Shown: positions 1 through 9,158 of the stretch, in pieces | Position numbering within the stretch: position 1 is the first letter of the stretch | Layout: each line of letters opens with the position of its first letter | DNA from: Kibdelosporangium aridum | Lineage (GTDB): Bacteria; Actinomycetota; Actinomycetes; Mycobacteriales; Pseudonocardiaceae | Assembly (NCBI RefSeq): GCF_900176515.1 | Contig: NZ_FWXV01000012.1 | Coordinates: forward strand, 62,001-126,000 | DNA length: 64,000 bases | Reading direction: 5' to 3' | Translations under genes and position numbers: made by a program | Notes under the pieces: model-generated | The model's database searches: none | The model's input: only the letters and a program-made list of their open reading frames with translations | Told to the model about the DNA's origin: nothing

Positions 1-2
1 AC

Positions 3-1430
3 ATTCAGTTGGCCTCGCTACAACCGGGATGCTCCGCCGAGCCGCTGCTCACCATCGGCTCCGGTGTCATCGGTGTCCGGTCGGACGCCCCGGACGGCAG
101 GCAGCGGATCGCGCTGAGCTTCGAGACCTACGTCGAGGAGCGGATTCTCGACCTGCTCGGCCATGGCCTGCTTCGCTGGGCCACCAAGGGAGTCTTCATC
201 GGCGAGAAGCGGCACTGGATCAACGTCGACGTCGACGACTGGTTCAACTCGACCCTGCGGGTGTATCCGGACGGCGCCGAAGGCGCGTACCGGCTGACCG
301 GACCGGAAGTCGTCGGGGTGAAGAAGGAACAGGACGCGCTGCGCGCGGCGTTCCCGCTCGCCCGTGACTTCACCCTCAACTTGCCTTACAACGCGGGGCT
401 TTTCGATCCCAACGCACCAGCGGTGTGCAGTCCCGAAGTCAAGGCGGACGAGCTGTCCGCGTACTCGAAGTGCATGGTCAACGAATTCCGCTGGCTGAAC
501 CACACGTACAGCCATCCGGCCATGCACACCACGTCGTACGAACGCAACCGCAAGGAGATCGCGGACAACCTCACCGCGGCGGCCGAAGGCGGCATCCCGG
601 TTCCGGTGTCGATCCTCAAAACACCGGAGTACTCCGGGCTCGGCGCCTACCGGACCGATCCGAACAGCCGGACCGAGGAGCCGAAGGACCACGGCCTGCG
701 GGCGTCCAACAAGGACTTGTTGAAAGCCATGAGCGATCTCGGCGTGAAGTACATCCATGGCGACATGTCCCATGCCGGGCAACGGCCGGAGTGCTTCAAC
801 TGCGGCATCTACCACCCGTTGCAGCCGGACGTGATGGTCATCCCGGACTGGCCGACCGACATCGAATTCGAGGCGGCCACGCCCGAAGAGCAGACCGTGC
901 TGTACAACCTCACGTACGGCAAGAACGGCACTGATGAAGGTCACTTCAGCAAAGACCTGACCTACGAGGAAATCACCGACCGCGAAGCGGAACTCGCGCT
1001 GAAGAACATGATCAGCGGCTCCGCCTACGCACACACCGTGCACCAGGCCAACATGCACCAGTACGCCAAGGAGCGCAGCCTCACCTTCGACTGGGTCAGG
1101 GTCCTTGTGCAGAAGTACAGCAACCTCTACCAGGTTCCGCTGCGCAACCCGGACTGGGTCAGTCTCGCCCAGTACGTCAAAGGCCGAAACACACACTTCG
1201 ATGTCCTCAAACGCAACGAAGATCCGGTGTGGAACCGCGTCACCAACCAGATCAGCCACACACCCGGGGGTGACGGCTTGCTGTACATCACAGGGCTGGA
1301 CACCAAACCAGCCACCGCGGCGGACCAGGTCCTGCCTGACGCGGCCGAGAACTACGGCACCGACTCGGTGTCCCGGGTGAACATCAGCCAGGGATCGACC
1401 GTCACTCTGTCCGCGAAGCCACGCTCATGA
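3..1430 (+). CDS. Polysaccharide deacetylase-like protein, 5' end outside window
   Basis: The reading frame is open through the left edge, so the N-terminus is missing; a TTG at position 9 is not a convincing start. The protein has NodB-fold hallmarks: an Asp-rich NVDVDDWF motif near residue 75 (counting from that TTG) and NHTYSHP near residue 165, whose H-x3-H histidines would bind the metal with the Asp. Such enzymes remove N-acetyl groups from amino-sugar polymers outside the membrane. The stop overlaps the next gene (ATGA), and that neighbour is a PelF-type glycosyltransferase, so this is probably the PelDA-like deacetylase of an exopolysaccharide operon. The family call is fairly sure; the Pel role is inferred from context. 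Confidence 0.7.
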   Translation: MQLASLQPGCSAEPLLTIGSGVIGVRSDAPDGRQRIALSFETYVEERILDLLGHGLLRWATKGVFIGEKRHWINVDVDDWFNSTLRVYPDGAEGAYRLTGPEVVGVKKEQDALRAAFPLARDFTLNLPYNAGLFDPNAPAVCSPEVKADELSAYSKCMVNEFRWLNHTYSHPAMHTTSYERNRKEIADNLTAAAEGGIPVPVSILKTPEYSGLGAYRTDPNSRTEEPKDHGLRASNKDLLKAMSDLGVKYIHGDMSHAGQRPECFNCGIYHPLQPDVMVIPDWPTDIEFEAATPEEQTVLYNLTYGKNGTDEGHFSKDLTYEEITDREAELALKNMISGSAYAHTVHQANMHQYAKERSLTFDWVRVLVQKYSNLYQVPLRNPDWVSLAQYVKGRNTHFDVLKRNEDPVWNRVTNQISHTPGGDGLLYITGLDTKPATAADQVLPDAAENYGTDSVSRVNISQGSTVTLSAKPRS

Positions 1431-3007
1431 CCATTTACGAGACCGAATCCACGTTCCCGCTCGGCTCCGAGCCGACGGTCCGGTTGGACAAGAACACCTT
1501 GGCGGAAGACAACACCGTCCGCATCTCGATCCCACGGCAGTTGCAGCAGCCGCCGCAGCAGCGCCGCCCGGTCCGGCCGTTACGGATCGCGCTGGTGTCG
1601 GAAGGAACGTATCCCTACCACCCAGGTGGCGTCAGCCTGTGGTGCGACCAGCTGGTCAAAGGTATGCCGGAGTCGCCGTTCACGGTCGTCGCGCTCACAG
1701 TGGACGGTCGGGAGCCGGTCAGCTGGCCGCGTCCGCACAACCTGGCCGAGATCGTGAACATGCCGTTGTGGAGCCCGCGGCCGCGAGTCCCGCACCGCCC
1801 TCCGCTCACCACGAACGGGCCGGTGAAGGAAGCACACCGGCGGTTCCTGAACGGAATTGTCCGGGCCGACGAGCCAGGCTCGGTCGACGAGTTCATCGCC
1901 GGGCTGTACGGGATGTTCACGTGGGCTCAGGTCGGCGACCTGCGATCGGCGTTGATCGCCAATGACGCCTTGGAACGCCTGCAGTGGGCCTACGCCCGGG
2001 TGGCTCCGCCCGGAACCGGTGCGTTGACGCTGCACGACGCCTTGGTCATCTCCGACTTGTTCGAGCACATGGTGCGGCCGCTGTCGTATCCGCCGATCCG
2101 GGCGGACGTCGTTCACCTTGCGATGAACGGGATCAGCGCATTGGTCGCGTTCGCGAGCAAATGGGCTTACGGCACACCGATTGTGATGTCGGAGCACGGC
2201 GTGTACCTGCGCGAGCGTTATCTCGGCGTGGACGACTCCTGGCCGTACGCGGTCAGGTTGCTGATGCTGCGGTTCCACCGTGCGCTGGCACAGGCCGCGT
2301 ACCGGCTCGTCGATGTGCTGGCACCGCACTCGGAGTACAACCGCCGCTGGCAGATGTACAACGGCGGGACCCCGGACCGGATCCGGACGATGTACAACGG
2401 CATCAATCCCAACGACTTTCCGCCGGCGCAGGGTGAACCTGCTGTGCCTACGGTGGTGTTCGTCGGGCGGATCGACCCGTTGAAGGACCTGCACACGCTG
2501 ATCCGGGCATTCGCGTTGGTACGAGCGGAAATCCCGGCGGCCCGGCTGCGGATGTTCGGCCCCGTCCCGAACGGCAACGAGGCGTACCACAAGAGCTGCC
2601 TGGATCTGATCGACGAGCTCGGCCTGCACGGCTCGGCGGTGTTCGAAGGCCGGGTGCCACGGCAGGTCGATGCGTACCACGCCGGTCACGTCACCGCGTT
2701 GACCAGCGTGTCCGAGGGGTTCCCGTACACAGTGGTCGAATCGATGGCCACCGGACGGCCGCAGGTGTGCACCAACGTCGGTGGTGTCGCCGAAGCCGTC
2801 GGCGACGCGGGTTTCGTTGTGCCACCGCGTGATCACGCAGCTGTGGCGGCGGCGTGCGTGAAGTTGTTGCAGGACAGTGCACTACGTCGCCGAGCGGGCC
2901 AGATCGCCCGGCAACGCGTCCTCGAGCGGTTCACGCTCGACCAATGGAACCTGGCGTACCGAGCCATTTACGACGATCTCGTCATGAAACAAGGGGTGAT
3001 GAGGTGA
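1427..3007 (+). CDS. pelF: PelF-type GT4 glycosyltransferase
   Basis: 526-residue family 4 glycosyltransferase. After a Gln/Pro/Arg-rich N-terminal tail (about residues 38-50) it shows EGTYPYHPGGVSLW (about 59-72), the loop typical of PelF, which builds the cationic Pel polysaccharide from a UDP-N-acetylhexosamine in the cytoplasm. The C-terminal Rossmann half carries SVSEGFPYTVVESMATG, the GT4 E-x7-E donor-binding motif. The start ATG overlaps the deacetylase stop, and its own stop overlaps the GTG of the membrane protein downstream, so translation is coupled. The family assignment is strong; the exact polymer is not known. Confidence 0.85.
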   Translation: MTIYETESTFPLGSEPTVRLDKNTLAEDNTVRISIPRQLQQPPQQRRPVRPLRIALVSEGTYPYHPGGVSLWCDQLVKGMPESPFTVVALTVDGREPVSWPRPHNLAEIVNMPLWSPRPRVPHRPPLTTNGPVKEAHRRFLNGIVRADEPGSVDEFIAGLYGMFTWAQVGDLRSALIANDALERLQWAYARVAPPGTGALTLHDALVISDLFEHMVRPLSYPPIRADVVHLAMNGISALVAFASKWAYGTPIVMSEHGVYLRERYLGVDDSWPYAVRLLMLRFHRALAQAAYRLVDVLAPHSEYNRRWQMYNGGTPDRIRTMYNGINPNDFPPAQGEPAVPTVVFVGRIDPLKDLHTLIRAFALVRAEIPAARLRMFGPVPNGNEAYHKSCLDLIDELGLHGSAVFEGRVPRQVDAYHAGHVTALTSVSEGFPYTVVESMATGRPQVCTNVGGVAEAVGDAGFVVPPRDHAAVAAACVKLLQDSALRRRAGQIARQRVLERFTLDQWNLAYRAIYDDLVMKQGVMR

Positions 3008-4380
3008 GCGTCCAGAAGCTGATGCTGAAGGTGTCGCCCCGCGTGCAGGGCGCCGCGGATGAGCTGCATGTGGCGGCCATCCTGGAAAGCGAAGGCGTGA
3101 ACGACCGGATCGCCAGGGAGGAATACGGCCACAAGGACGTGTTCACCCTCGCTTCCGAGGTCTACAAGCGGATGCCCGCGCAGACGCCACCGGCTGCGAA
3201 GGACGCTCCGAAGCCGGCGAAGGAGTGGACGATCCGGATCATCGCGCACGGTCCGCTCTACGTCCTGCCGAGTGCCGTGTACCCGGCCGTGCTGATGAGC
3301 CTCGGCGGGTCGGCGATGGTCATCGGCCTGGTCATCGCGACCGCGATCGGCTGGGTGTGGGGCATGGGCATGAGCTCGGTGGCCTACCAATTGCTTGGTC
3401 ACGGCCGGCCGAACGCGGCCGCGCGGATGCTGCGCTGGCTCGGCCTCGCCGGGCTCGTGCTGGCCGCCGGGGTCGGCATCCTGCTGGCCGGACTGCTCGA
3501 AGGTGGCGACGCCGGGCTGGTCATCTTCGTGGTGGCGCAGATGGGATACCAGCTTGCCTGCGGGGTGCTGTTCTTCTACCAGCAGGAGGCCCGGCTGGCG
3601 ATGCTGATGCTGCCGGTCGTGATCATCGGCATCGTTCACATCGTCAGCGGCTACCCGCCCGACCTGGTCCTGCCCGCCGTCGTCGCCGGTGCCTCATCGG
3701 CTGCTCTCGTGCTGGCCGCGGCAACCATGGCGACCTTCAAGAAGCCAGGGCAGACCGATCCCCGCACACCGGCCGCCCGTAGTGAAGTAGCGATCGCGGC
3801 GGTCCGAAGCGCTTGCTACGGCGCGTTGTGCGCGGCGATCCTGCTGTTCACCGACGCACGGTTCGTCGCGGCGGAGTTCGATCTCGCCATCGCCGTCGCC
3901 CCGTTGGTGCTCGGGATGGGCGCGGTGGAGTGGCGGGCGCACCGGTTCGTGGACTCCGCGAACGCGGAACTGCACAGGCAGCGTTCACCGGAGAAGTTCA
4001 AGCGCGAGGTATGGCGGCTGTTCCTGCACGAACTGGTGCTGTGCCTGATGATCCTCGGTGGCCTCGGCACCGCGTTGATGTTCGTACTGCGTGGTTTCGA
4101 CGCACTGACCTTCCACGGCGCGATCCTGATCAACGCGCACATGGTGCTCGGTGGCGCCTATTTCGTCGGGTTCGTGCTCATGAGGCACGAGCGGTACGCC
4201 TGGCTGCTGGGAGCTCTGGCGGCCGTCGTCGCGGCCAACATCGCCGCCGTGACGTTCCTGGCCAAGCACCTGGCCCCGCATGGCGAGGTGTCGATCCTGC
4301 TGTACAGCGGCGTCACGTTGCTGGCGCTGTTCCTGGTGGCCGTCCGGCGTGGTGTCGGGCGCGTCCACCACTACCGATAG
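3004..4380 (+). CDS. Polytopic membrane protein of the polysaccharide operon (PelG position)
   Basis: 458 residues: a soluble N-terminal stretch of about 75 residues followed by roughly eleven or twelve hydrophobic helices ending at the C-terminus. Length, topology and position directly after PelF match PelG, the MATE/Wzx-like flippase partner, but I do not see diagnostic PelG sequence, and the long soluble N-terminus is atypical. It probably anchors the glycosyltransferase and exports the polymer. The GTG start overlaps the preceding stop (GTGA). The PelG-like role is inferred from position only. Confidence 0.6.
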   Translation: MSVQKLMLKVSPRVQGAADELHVAAILESEGVNDRIAREEYGHKDVFTLASEVYKRMPAQTPPAAKDAPKPAKEWTIRIIAHGPLYVLPSAVYPAVLMSLGGSAMVIGLVIATAIGWVWGMGMSSVAYQLLGHGRPNAAARMLRWLGLAGLVLAAGVGILLAGLLEGGDAGLVIFVVAQMGYQLACGVLFFYQQEARLAMLMLPVVIIGIVHIVSGYPPDLVLPAVVAGASSAALVLAAATMATFKKPGQTDPRTPAARSEVAIAAVRSACYGALCAAILLFTDARFVAAEFDLAIAVAPLVLGMGAVEWRAHRFVDSANAELHRQRSPEKFKREVWRLFLHELVLCLMILGGLGTALMFVLRGFDALTFHGAILINAHMVLGGAYFVGFVLMRHERYAWLLGALAAVVAANIAAVTFLAKHLAPHGEVSILLYSGVTLLALFLVAVRRGVGRVHHYR

Positions 4381-4405
4381 TCCGTTTCTTGGGGAGGGGT
4401 TTCCA

Positions 4406-5146
4406 ATGCACGTCACGATTCTCGCGGGCGGGCGTGGTGTCCGGTTACGGCCGTACACCACCGCGCTGCCCAAGCCGCTGGTGCCGATCGGCGAGGAGTA
4501 CGCGATCCTCGACATCATCCTGCAGCAGCTCAAGTCCCAGGGGTTCACCAGGGTCACGCTGGCCATCGGCCACCTCGGCTCGCTGATCCGCGCGTTCGTC
4601 GGCGACGGCGAGCGGTGGGGCCTCGACGTCGACTACTCCGACGAGGAGTCGCCGCTGTCGACCATCGGGCCGATCCTCAACTTCCTCGACCGGCTGCCCG
4701 ATCACTTCCTGGTGATGAACGGCGACGTGCTCACCGACCTGAACTACGCGTCCTTGTTGAAGTCGCACATCAGGTCGCGTGCGCCGCTCACAGTGGCCAC
4801 GTACCAGCGCCAGGTCAAGATCGACTTCGGCACGCTGGAGACCGAGGACGACAGGATCGTGAGGTTCCGGGAGAAGCCGACGTTGTCCTACGGCGTCAGC
4901 ATGGGCGTCTACGCGATGTCGCGTGCCACGCTGGCGCGCTACCCGCGCAATGTGCCGTTCGGTTTCGACGACCTCGTGCTGGACCTGTTGGACCGTGGCG
5001 AGCCGCCGAGGTCGTACGAGTTCGACGGCTACTGGCTGGACATCGGCCGTCCGGACGACTACGACGAGGCCAACCGGGTCTTCGAGGAGCTGCGTCCCGT
5101 CCTGTTGCCGCCGGTCCACGCGGTGCCTGAGGACGTGGCGTCGTGA
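4406..5146 (+). CDS. Sugar-1-phosphate nucleotidyltransferase
   Basis: 246-residue nucleotidyltransferase of the GlmU/ManC/RmlA fold. The N-terminal LAGGRGVRLRPYT and PKPLVPIG give the nucleotide-binding G-rich loop and the catalytic Lys; MNGDVLTDL holds the metal-binding Asp. It activates a sugar 1-phosphate to an NDP-sugar. It lacks a C-terminal hexapeptide domain, so it is a single-function enzyme. A strong Shine-Dalgarno (GGGGAGGGG) precedes the ATG. Within this operon it supplies donor substrate; the base and sugar specificity cannot be read from sequence. Confidence 0.82.
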   Translation: MHVTILAGGRGVRLRPYTTALPKPLVPIGEEYAILDIILQQLKSQGFTRVTLAIGHLGSLIRAFVGDGERWGLDVDYSDEESPLSTIGPILNFLDRLPDHFLVMNGDVLTDLNYASLLKSHIRSRAPLTVATYQRQVKIDFGTLETEDDRIVRFREKPTLSYGVSMGVYAMSRATLARYPRNVPFGFDDLVLDLLDRGEPPRSYEFDGYWLDIGRPDDYDEANRVFEELRPVLLPPVHAVPEDVAS

Positions 5147-6009
5147 GGGTCGTGCTGTTCGGCGCCTCCGGCTTCATCGGCCGCCAGGTGGCCAGGGAGC
5201 TGGAGCAGTCCAGTGACCTGCTGCCGATCGGCCGGGCTCAGCATGATCTGGTCAACGGTACGGCCGACGAGCTGACCGCGGTGCTACGGGCGAACCGGCC
5301 GGATGTGGTGATCAACTGCACCGGCCGGCTCACCGGCACAACGGCCGAACTGGTCAGCGCCAACGTCGAGGTCACCGCGAAGCTGATCGACGCGGTGTCC
5401 GCTGTGGACGCCCGGCTGATCACACTCGGCTCGGCGGGCGAGTACGGCGTCGTTCCACATGGGACACCCGTGACCGAGGACAGCCCAGCCAATCCGGTTG
5501 CCGCGTACGGGATCACAAAGCTCGCGGGAACCCAACTGGTACAGCGCGCCGTCGAAGCGGGTGTGCTGGACGGGGTGTCGTTGCGGGTCTTCAACCCGAT
5601 CGGTCCGGGCCTGCCCGCGGAGAACCTCCTCGGCCGGGCCGCGGCGAGCATCCGTGCGGCGCAGGAAAAGGGCGAGGACCACATCCAGCTGGGCCCGCTC
5701 GGCGCCTACCGGGACTTCGTGGACGTGCGGGATCTGGCGTCCGCGATCGCCGCGGCGGCCAGCGTTGACGAGCTCCGCGAACCGGTGCTGAACGTCGGCA
5801 GCGGGGTTGCCGTCACGGCGCGCGAAGCCGTCACGAGGCTAGCGGAAGTCGCTGGCTTCACCGGTGAGGTCCGGGAATCCGCGCCAGCACCGGCACGGTC
5901 TGCGGCGGTCGACTGGATCGCCGCAGACCTCAGTCTCGTCGAGTGGGCACTCGGCTGGCGGCCCACCCGCGACCTCGCGTTCTCAGTCAAGGCAAGTTGG
6001 GAGAGCTGA
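5143..6009 (+). CDS. NAD-dependent epimerase/reductase (extended SDR)
   Basis: 288-residue extended short-chain dehydrogenase. It has the cofactor motif GASGFIG at residues 6-12, YGITK as the catalytic YxxxK, and NPIGPG in the substrate region. Proteins of this kind epimerise, dehydrate or reduce NDP-sugars. The GTG start overlaps the nucleotidyltransferase stop, and the lipoprotein gene follows after 3 nt, so it is firmly inside the polysaccharide operon. The exact reaction is not assignable. Confidence 0.75.
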   Translation: MRVVLFGASGFIGRQVARELEQSSDLLPIGRAQHDLVNGTADELTAVLRANRPDVVINCTGRLTGTTAELVSANVEVTAKLIDAVSAVDARLITLGSAGEYGVVPHGTPVTEDSPANPVAAYGITKLAGTQLVQRAVEAGVLDGVSLRVFNPIGPGLPAENLLGRAAASIRAAQEKGEDHIQLGPLGAYRDFVDVRDLASAIAAAASVDELREPVLNVGSGVAVTAREAVTRLAEVAGFTGEVRESAPAPARSAAVDWIAADLSLVEWALGWRPTRDLAFSVKASWES

Positions 6010-6012
6010 AGG

Positions 6013-6909
6013 ATGAACCAGTTCAGGCTGCTAGTCGCGGTCGTGTCGCTCGCCTGCGTCGCGTCGGCGTGCAGTCCGGCAGCCGAACAGCGGGAGAACC
6101 CGCAGCCCAGCGTGGCCTACCAGTTGAGCAGCTATGAGGACGACAAGCTGGACGACATCGCCGGCAAGCCACAGCAGCTGGTGATCATCGACCTGGCGCG
6201 GGACGCCGCCGCGTCGTACTTCACCGCCGAGGAGATCGGCAAGGTCCGTGCGACCGGCAAGAAGGTGCTGGCGTACTTCGAAATCGGGTCGCTGGAGAAG
6301 TTCCGGCCGGATTTCGAGCAGTTCCGGAAGACGAACCCGGACCTGATGCTCAACGAGTGGGAGCACTGGGAAGGCGAGTTCTTCGTCAAGTACTGGGACA
6401 AGCGGTGGTGGGAGTCGGCCGTCAAACCGCGGGTCGACCGGGCACTGCAGGCCGGGTTCGACGGCGTGTACCTGGACACCCCGCTGGCCTACGAGGAGAT
6501 CGACCTCAAGCTGGTGCGCGGGGAGACCAGGCAGACGCTCGGCCGCAAGATGGTCGACCTGATCATCCAGATCAGCCAGTACGCCAAGCAGAACCGGCCG
6601 GATTTCCTGATCTACCCGCAGAACTCGCCGGAACTGCGGCACCACACCGGGTACACCGAGGCGATCGACGGCATCGGGATGGAGGAGCTGTTCTTCCTGG
6701 CCACCGATGAACCGTGCGACAAGGACTTCTGTGCCGAGAACCTGAGGGAGGCGAAGGCGCTGCGAGACGCCGGCAAGACGGTCGTGGCCATCGACTACGC
6801 GACCGAACCCGGCAACATCGCCACCGCCTGCCGCAAACACCGCGACGAGAAGTTCGCCGGCGCGGTCACAGTCAAACCACTGGACACGGTGCCACCACCG
6901 TGTCCCTGA
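6013..6909 (+). CDS. GH114-type endo-alpha-1,4-polygalactosaminidase-like lipoprotein
   Basis: 298 residues with a lipoprotein signal: MNQFRLL followed by a hydrophobic stretch and a lipobox ending at Cys20 (VASAC-S). The mature part is a TIM-barrel of the GH114/PelA-N type, with YFEIGS, GFDGVYLDTPLAYEEID and the late strand VVAIDYATEP; the Asp of VYLDT is a catalytic candidate. PelA hydrolase domains cut partly deacetylated GalNAc polymers. Here it would be tethered outside the membrane and trim or release the polymer made by the neighbouring PelF-type enzyme. Family likely; substrate inferred. Confidence 0.78.
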   Translation: MNQFRLLVAVVSLACVASACSPAAEQRENPQPSVAYQLSSYEDDKLDDIAGKPQQLVIIDLARDAAASYFTAEEIGKVRATGKKVLAYFEIGSLEKFRPDFEQFRKTNPDLMLNEWEHWEGEFFVKYWDKRWWESAVKPRVDRALQAGFDGVYLDTPLAYEEIDLKLVRGETRQTLGRKMVDLIIQISQYAKQNRPDFLIYPQNSPELRHHTGYTEAIDGIGMEELFFLATDEPCDKDFCAENLREAKALRDAGKTVVAIDYATEPGNIATACRKHRDEKFAGAVTVKPLDTVPPPCP

Positions 6910-6924
6910 GGAGGGGTGAGAAAC

Positions 6925-8211
6925 ATGCGTAGAATCGGCATCATCGGGATGGGCTACGTCGGCCTGACCCTGGCCGCGGCCATGGCCCGCAAGGGCTTCC
7001 GGGTTCACGGAGTGGACGTCCAACCGTCCGTTGTGGATTTTCTCGCGCAGGGAAAGCCGCACATCTTCGAGCCCGGCGTGACCGAGGCGTTCACCGAGCT
7101 GATCGGCGACACCATCACGGTGTCCCATGAGCTGCCGCAGGACGGCGTGGACGCCGCGATCATCTGCGTCTCCACGCCGGTCGACGAGACCACGCACGAG
7201 CCGTACCTGAAGAACCTCGCGGCGGCAGCCGAACACGTCGTGCAGCGCTGCACGGCCGACACGCTTGTCGTTGTCCGCAGCACTGTCCCGGTTGGCACCA
7301 GCCGCAGCATCGTGCTGCCGGTTCTGCTGGACGCCTGGGGCTCCGCGCGGCTGGTGATGGCGCCGGAGCGGACCATCCAGGGCCAGGCGCTGCGTGAGCT
7401 CGTCGAGCTGCCGCAGGTCGTCGGCGGCTTGGACGACGAGAGCCTGCGGCTGGGGCTCGAGTTGTTCGGCGGCCTGGCCAACCAACTCGTCCCGGTGTCG
7501 TCGTTGGAGACAGCCGAGCTGGTGAAGCTGACCAACAACTGCCACACAGACGTGATCTACTCGTTCGGCAACGAGGTCGCGATGCTCACCGAGCGGCTCG
7601 GGCTCGACCCGCTGGAGGTCATCCGCGCGACGAACCTGGACTACCCGAGGCCGGACATCGCCAAGCCCGGTTACGTCGGCGGCGGCTGCCTGTCGAAGGA
7701 CCCGTACATCATGCTGTCCAGTGGTGTGCGCGCCGGGCACGAGCCCAAGCTGATCGGCGCGGCGCGGCGGTTGAACGAGGAACTGCCCGTGCACGTGGCC
7801 GAGCGGATGGTCTCGTTGATGCAGGAGACCGGCGGCAAGACGATCACGGTTCTTGGCTGGGCGTACAAGGGAACGCCGCCGACCGACGACATGCGCGGTA
7901 CGCCGATCGAGACCATGATGCCGGTGTTCGAGCGGGCCGGGATCCGGGTTCTCGGGCATGATCCGCTCGTCACGCCGGAGGTCATCCAGAAGTACGGCGG
8001 CGAGCCGGTCGACCTGGCGACCGGGTTCGCCGAGGCGCACGCGGTCCTGGTGATCACCGATCACCCCGAATACCGTTCGCTGGACGTCAAGGCCGCGCTG
8101 GCCGGAACTCAGATCAAGGTTGTGTACGACTCGTGGCGGATCCTGGACGCCGCCGCGGTGACTGAGCAGGGCGTGCGTTACGCGGGCCTGGGATACGAGG
8201 TGGCGGCATGA
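6925..8211 (+). CDS. UDP-sugar 6-dehydrogenase (UDP-HexNAc/UDP-ManNAc type)
   Basis: 428-residue NAD-dependent UDP-sugar dehydrogenase. It has an N-terminal Rossmann motif GMGYVGLTLA, a central domain with VVRSTVPVGTS, and the catalytic Cys in YVGGGCLSKDP. The four-electron oxidation gives a UDP-uronic acid. The ATG is preferred over the upstream GTG at 6916 because the GAGGAGGGG ribosome-binding site lies 7 nt in front of it. It shares the fold, but little detail, with the second dehydrogenase at 36.4 kb, which belongs to the antibiotic cluster. It suggests a uronic acid in the exopolysaccharide. Confidence 0.82.
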   Translation: MRRIGIIGMGYVGLTLAAAMARKGFRVHGVDVQPSVVDFLAQGKPHIFEPGVTEAFTELIGDTITVSHELPQDGVDAAIICVSTPVDETTHEPYLKNLAAAAEHVVQRCTADTLVVVRSTVPVGTSRSIVLPVLLDAWGSARLVMAPERTIQGQALRELVELPQVVGGLDDESLRLGLELFGGLANQLVPVSSLETAELVKLTNNCHTDVIYSFGNEVAMLTERLGLDPLEVIRATNLDYPRPDIAKPGYVGGGCLSKDPYIMLSSGVRAGHEPKLIGAARRLNEELPVHVAERMVSLMQETGGKTITVLGWAYKGTPPTDDMRGTPIETMMPVFERAGIRVLGHDPLVTPEVIQKYGGEPVDLATGFAEAHAVLVITDHPEYRSLDVKAALAGTQIKVVYDSWRILDAAAVTEQGVRYAGLGYEVAA

Positions 8212-9158
8212 AGGCGTTGGTTCTCGGTGGTGCCGGTTTCATCGGCCTGCACCTGACCCGGCGGCTGCTCGCCGCGGGGTATTCGGTGACCATTGTGGAC
8301 GACTTCTCCCGCGGCAAGGAGGACCCGGAGCTGGCCGCGCTCGATGTCGACGTGCTGCACGCGGATCTCACCGATCCCGCTGCGTACCGGGACATCCCGC
8401 ACGGCTGGGACCAGGTGTACATGCTGGCGGCCGTGGTCGGCGTGCGCAACGTCGAGTCGGACCCGGCTCGGGTGATCCGGATCAACACGTTGGTCGTACT
8501 GAACCTGCTGGACTGGATTCAGCCGGGGACGAAGCTGTTCTTCGCGTCGACGAGCGAGGCATACGCCGACGGCGTGAGCGCCGGCGTGGTCGAGGTCCCG
8601 ACGCCGGAAACCGTGCCGCTGATGATCTCGGACATCACCGCACCGCGGTTCGCTTATGGCGCCAGCAAGTTGCTGGGCGAGGCAGCCGTCGTCCACACTG
8701 GACGCGCTCGGGGAATCCCGTTCGTAGTCGGGCGTTTCCACAACGTCTACGGCCCGCGAATGGGCGCGGACCACGTGATCCCCGAGCTGTCGCTGCGCGC
8801 GATGCGGCGGGAGGACCCGTTCAAGGTCTACGGAACCGACCAGTTCCGTGCGTTCTGCCACGTGGACGACGCCACCGACGCGATGCTCCGGCTGATGACC
8901 ACGGACACGGCCATGGGCGAGATCGTCCACATCGGAAACGACACCGAGGAGACCAACATCGGTGACCTGACCAAGCTGGTGCTGCGGGTCGCCGACTTCG
9001 ACCCGGTCCTCGATCCGGCGCCCGCACCCGCGGGTTCGGTGGCCCGCCGCTGCCCGGATCTGGCCAAGCTGCGGAAGCTGACCGGGTTCGAACCGACTGT
9101 GTCGCTTGAGGAAGGCGTCCAGCGGACGTTCGACTGGTACCGAGAGAACTGGCTGTGA
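8208..9158 (+). CDS. NAD-dependent NDP-sugar epimerase/dehydratase
   Basis: 316-residue extended SDR with GGAGFIGLH at the N-terminus, YGASK as catalytic YxxxK, and RFHNVYGPRM, typical of GalE/UDP-glucuronate decarboxylase/4,6-dehydratase relatives. The ATG overlaps the dehydrogenase stop, so it is a likely direct follower of that oxidation, for example a C4-epimerase or decarboxylase acting on the uronic acid. The next gene starts inside its stop codon. Confidence 0.77.
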   Translation: MKALVLGGAGFIGLHLTRRLLAAGYSVTIVDDFSRGKEDPELAALDVDVLHADLTDPAAYRDIPHGWDQVYMLAAVVGVRNVESDPARVIRINTLVVLNLLDWIQPGTKLFFASTSEAYADGVSAGVVEVPTPETVPLMISDITAPRFAYGASKLLGEAAVVHTGRARGIPFVVGRFHNVYGPRMGADHVIPELSLRAMRREDPFKVYGTDQFRAFCHVDDATDAMLRLMTTDTAMGEIVHIGNDTEETNIGDLTKLVLRVADFDPVLDPAPAPAGSVARRCPDLAKLRKLTGFEPTVSLEEGVQRTFDWYRENWL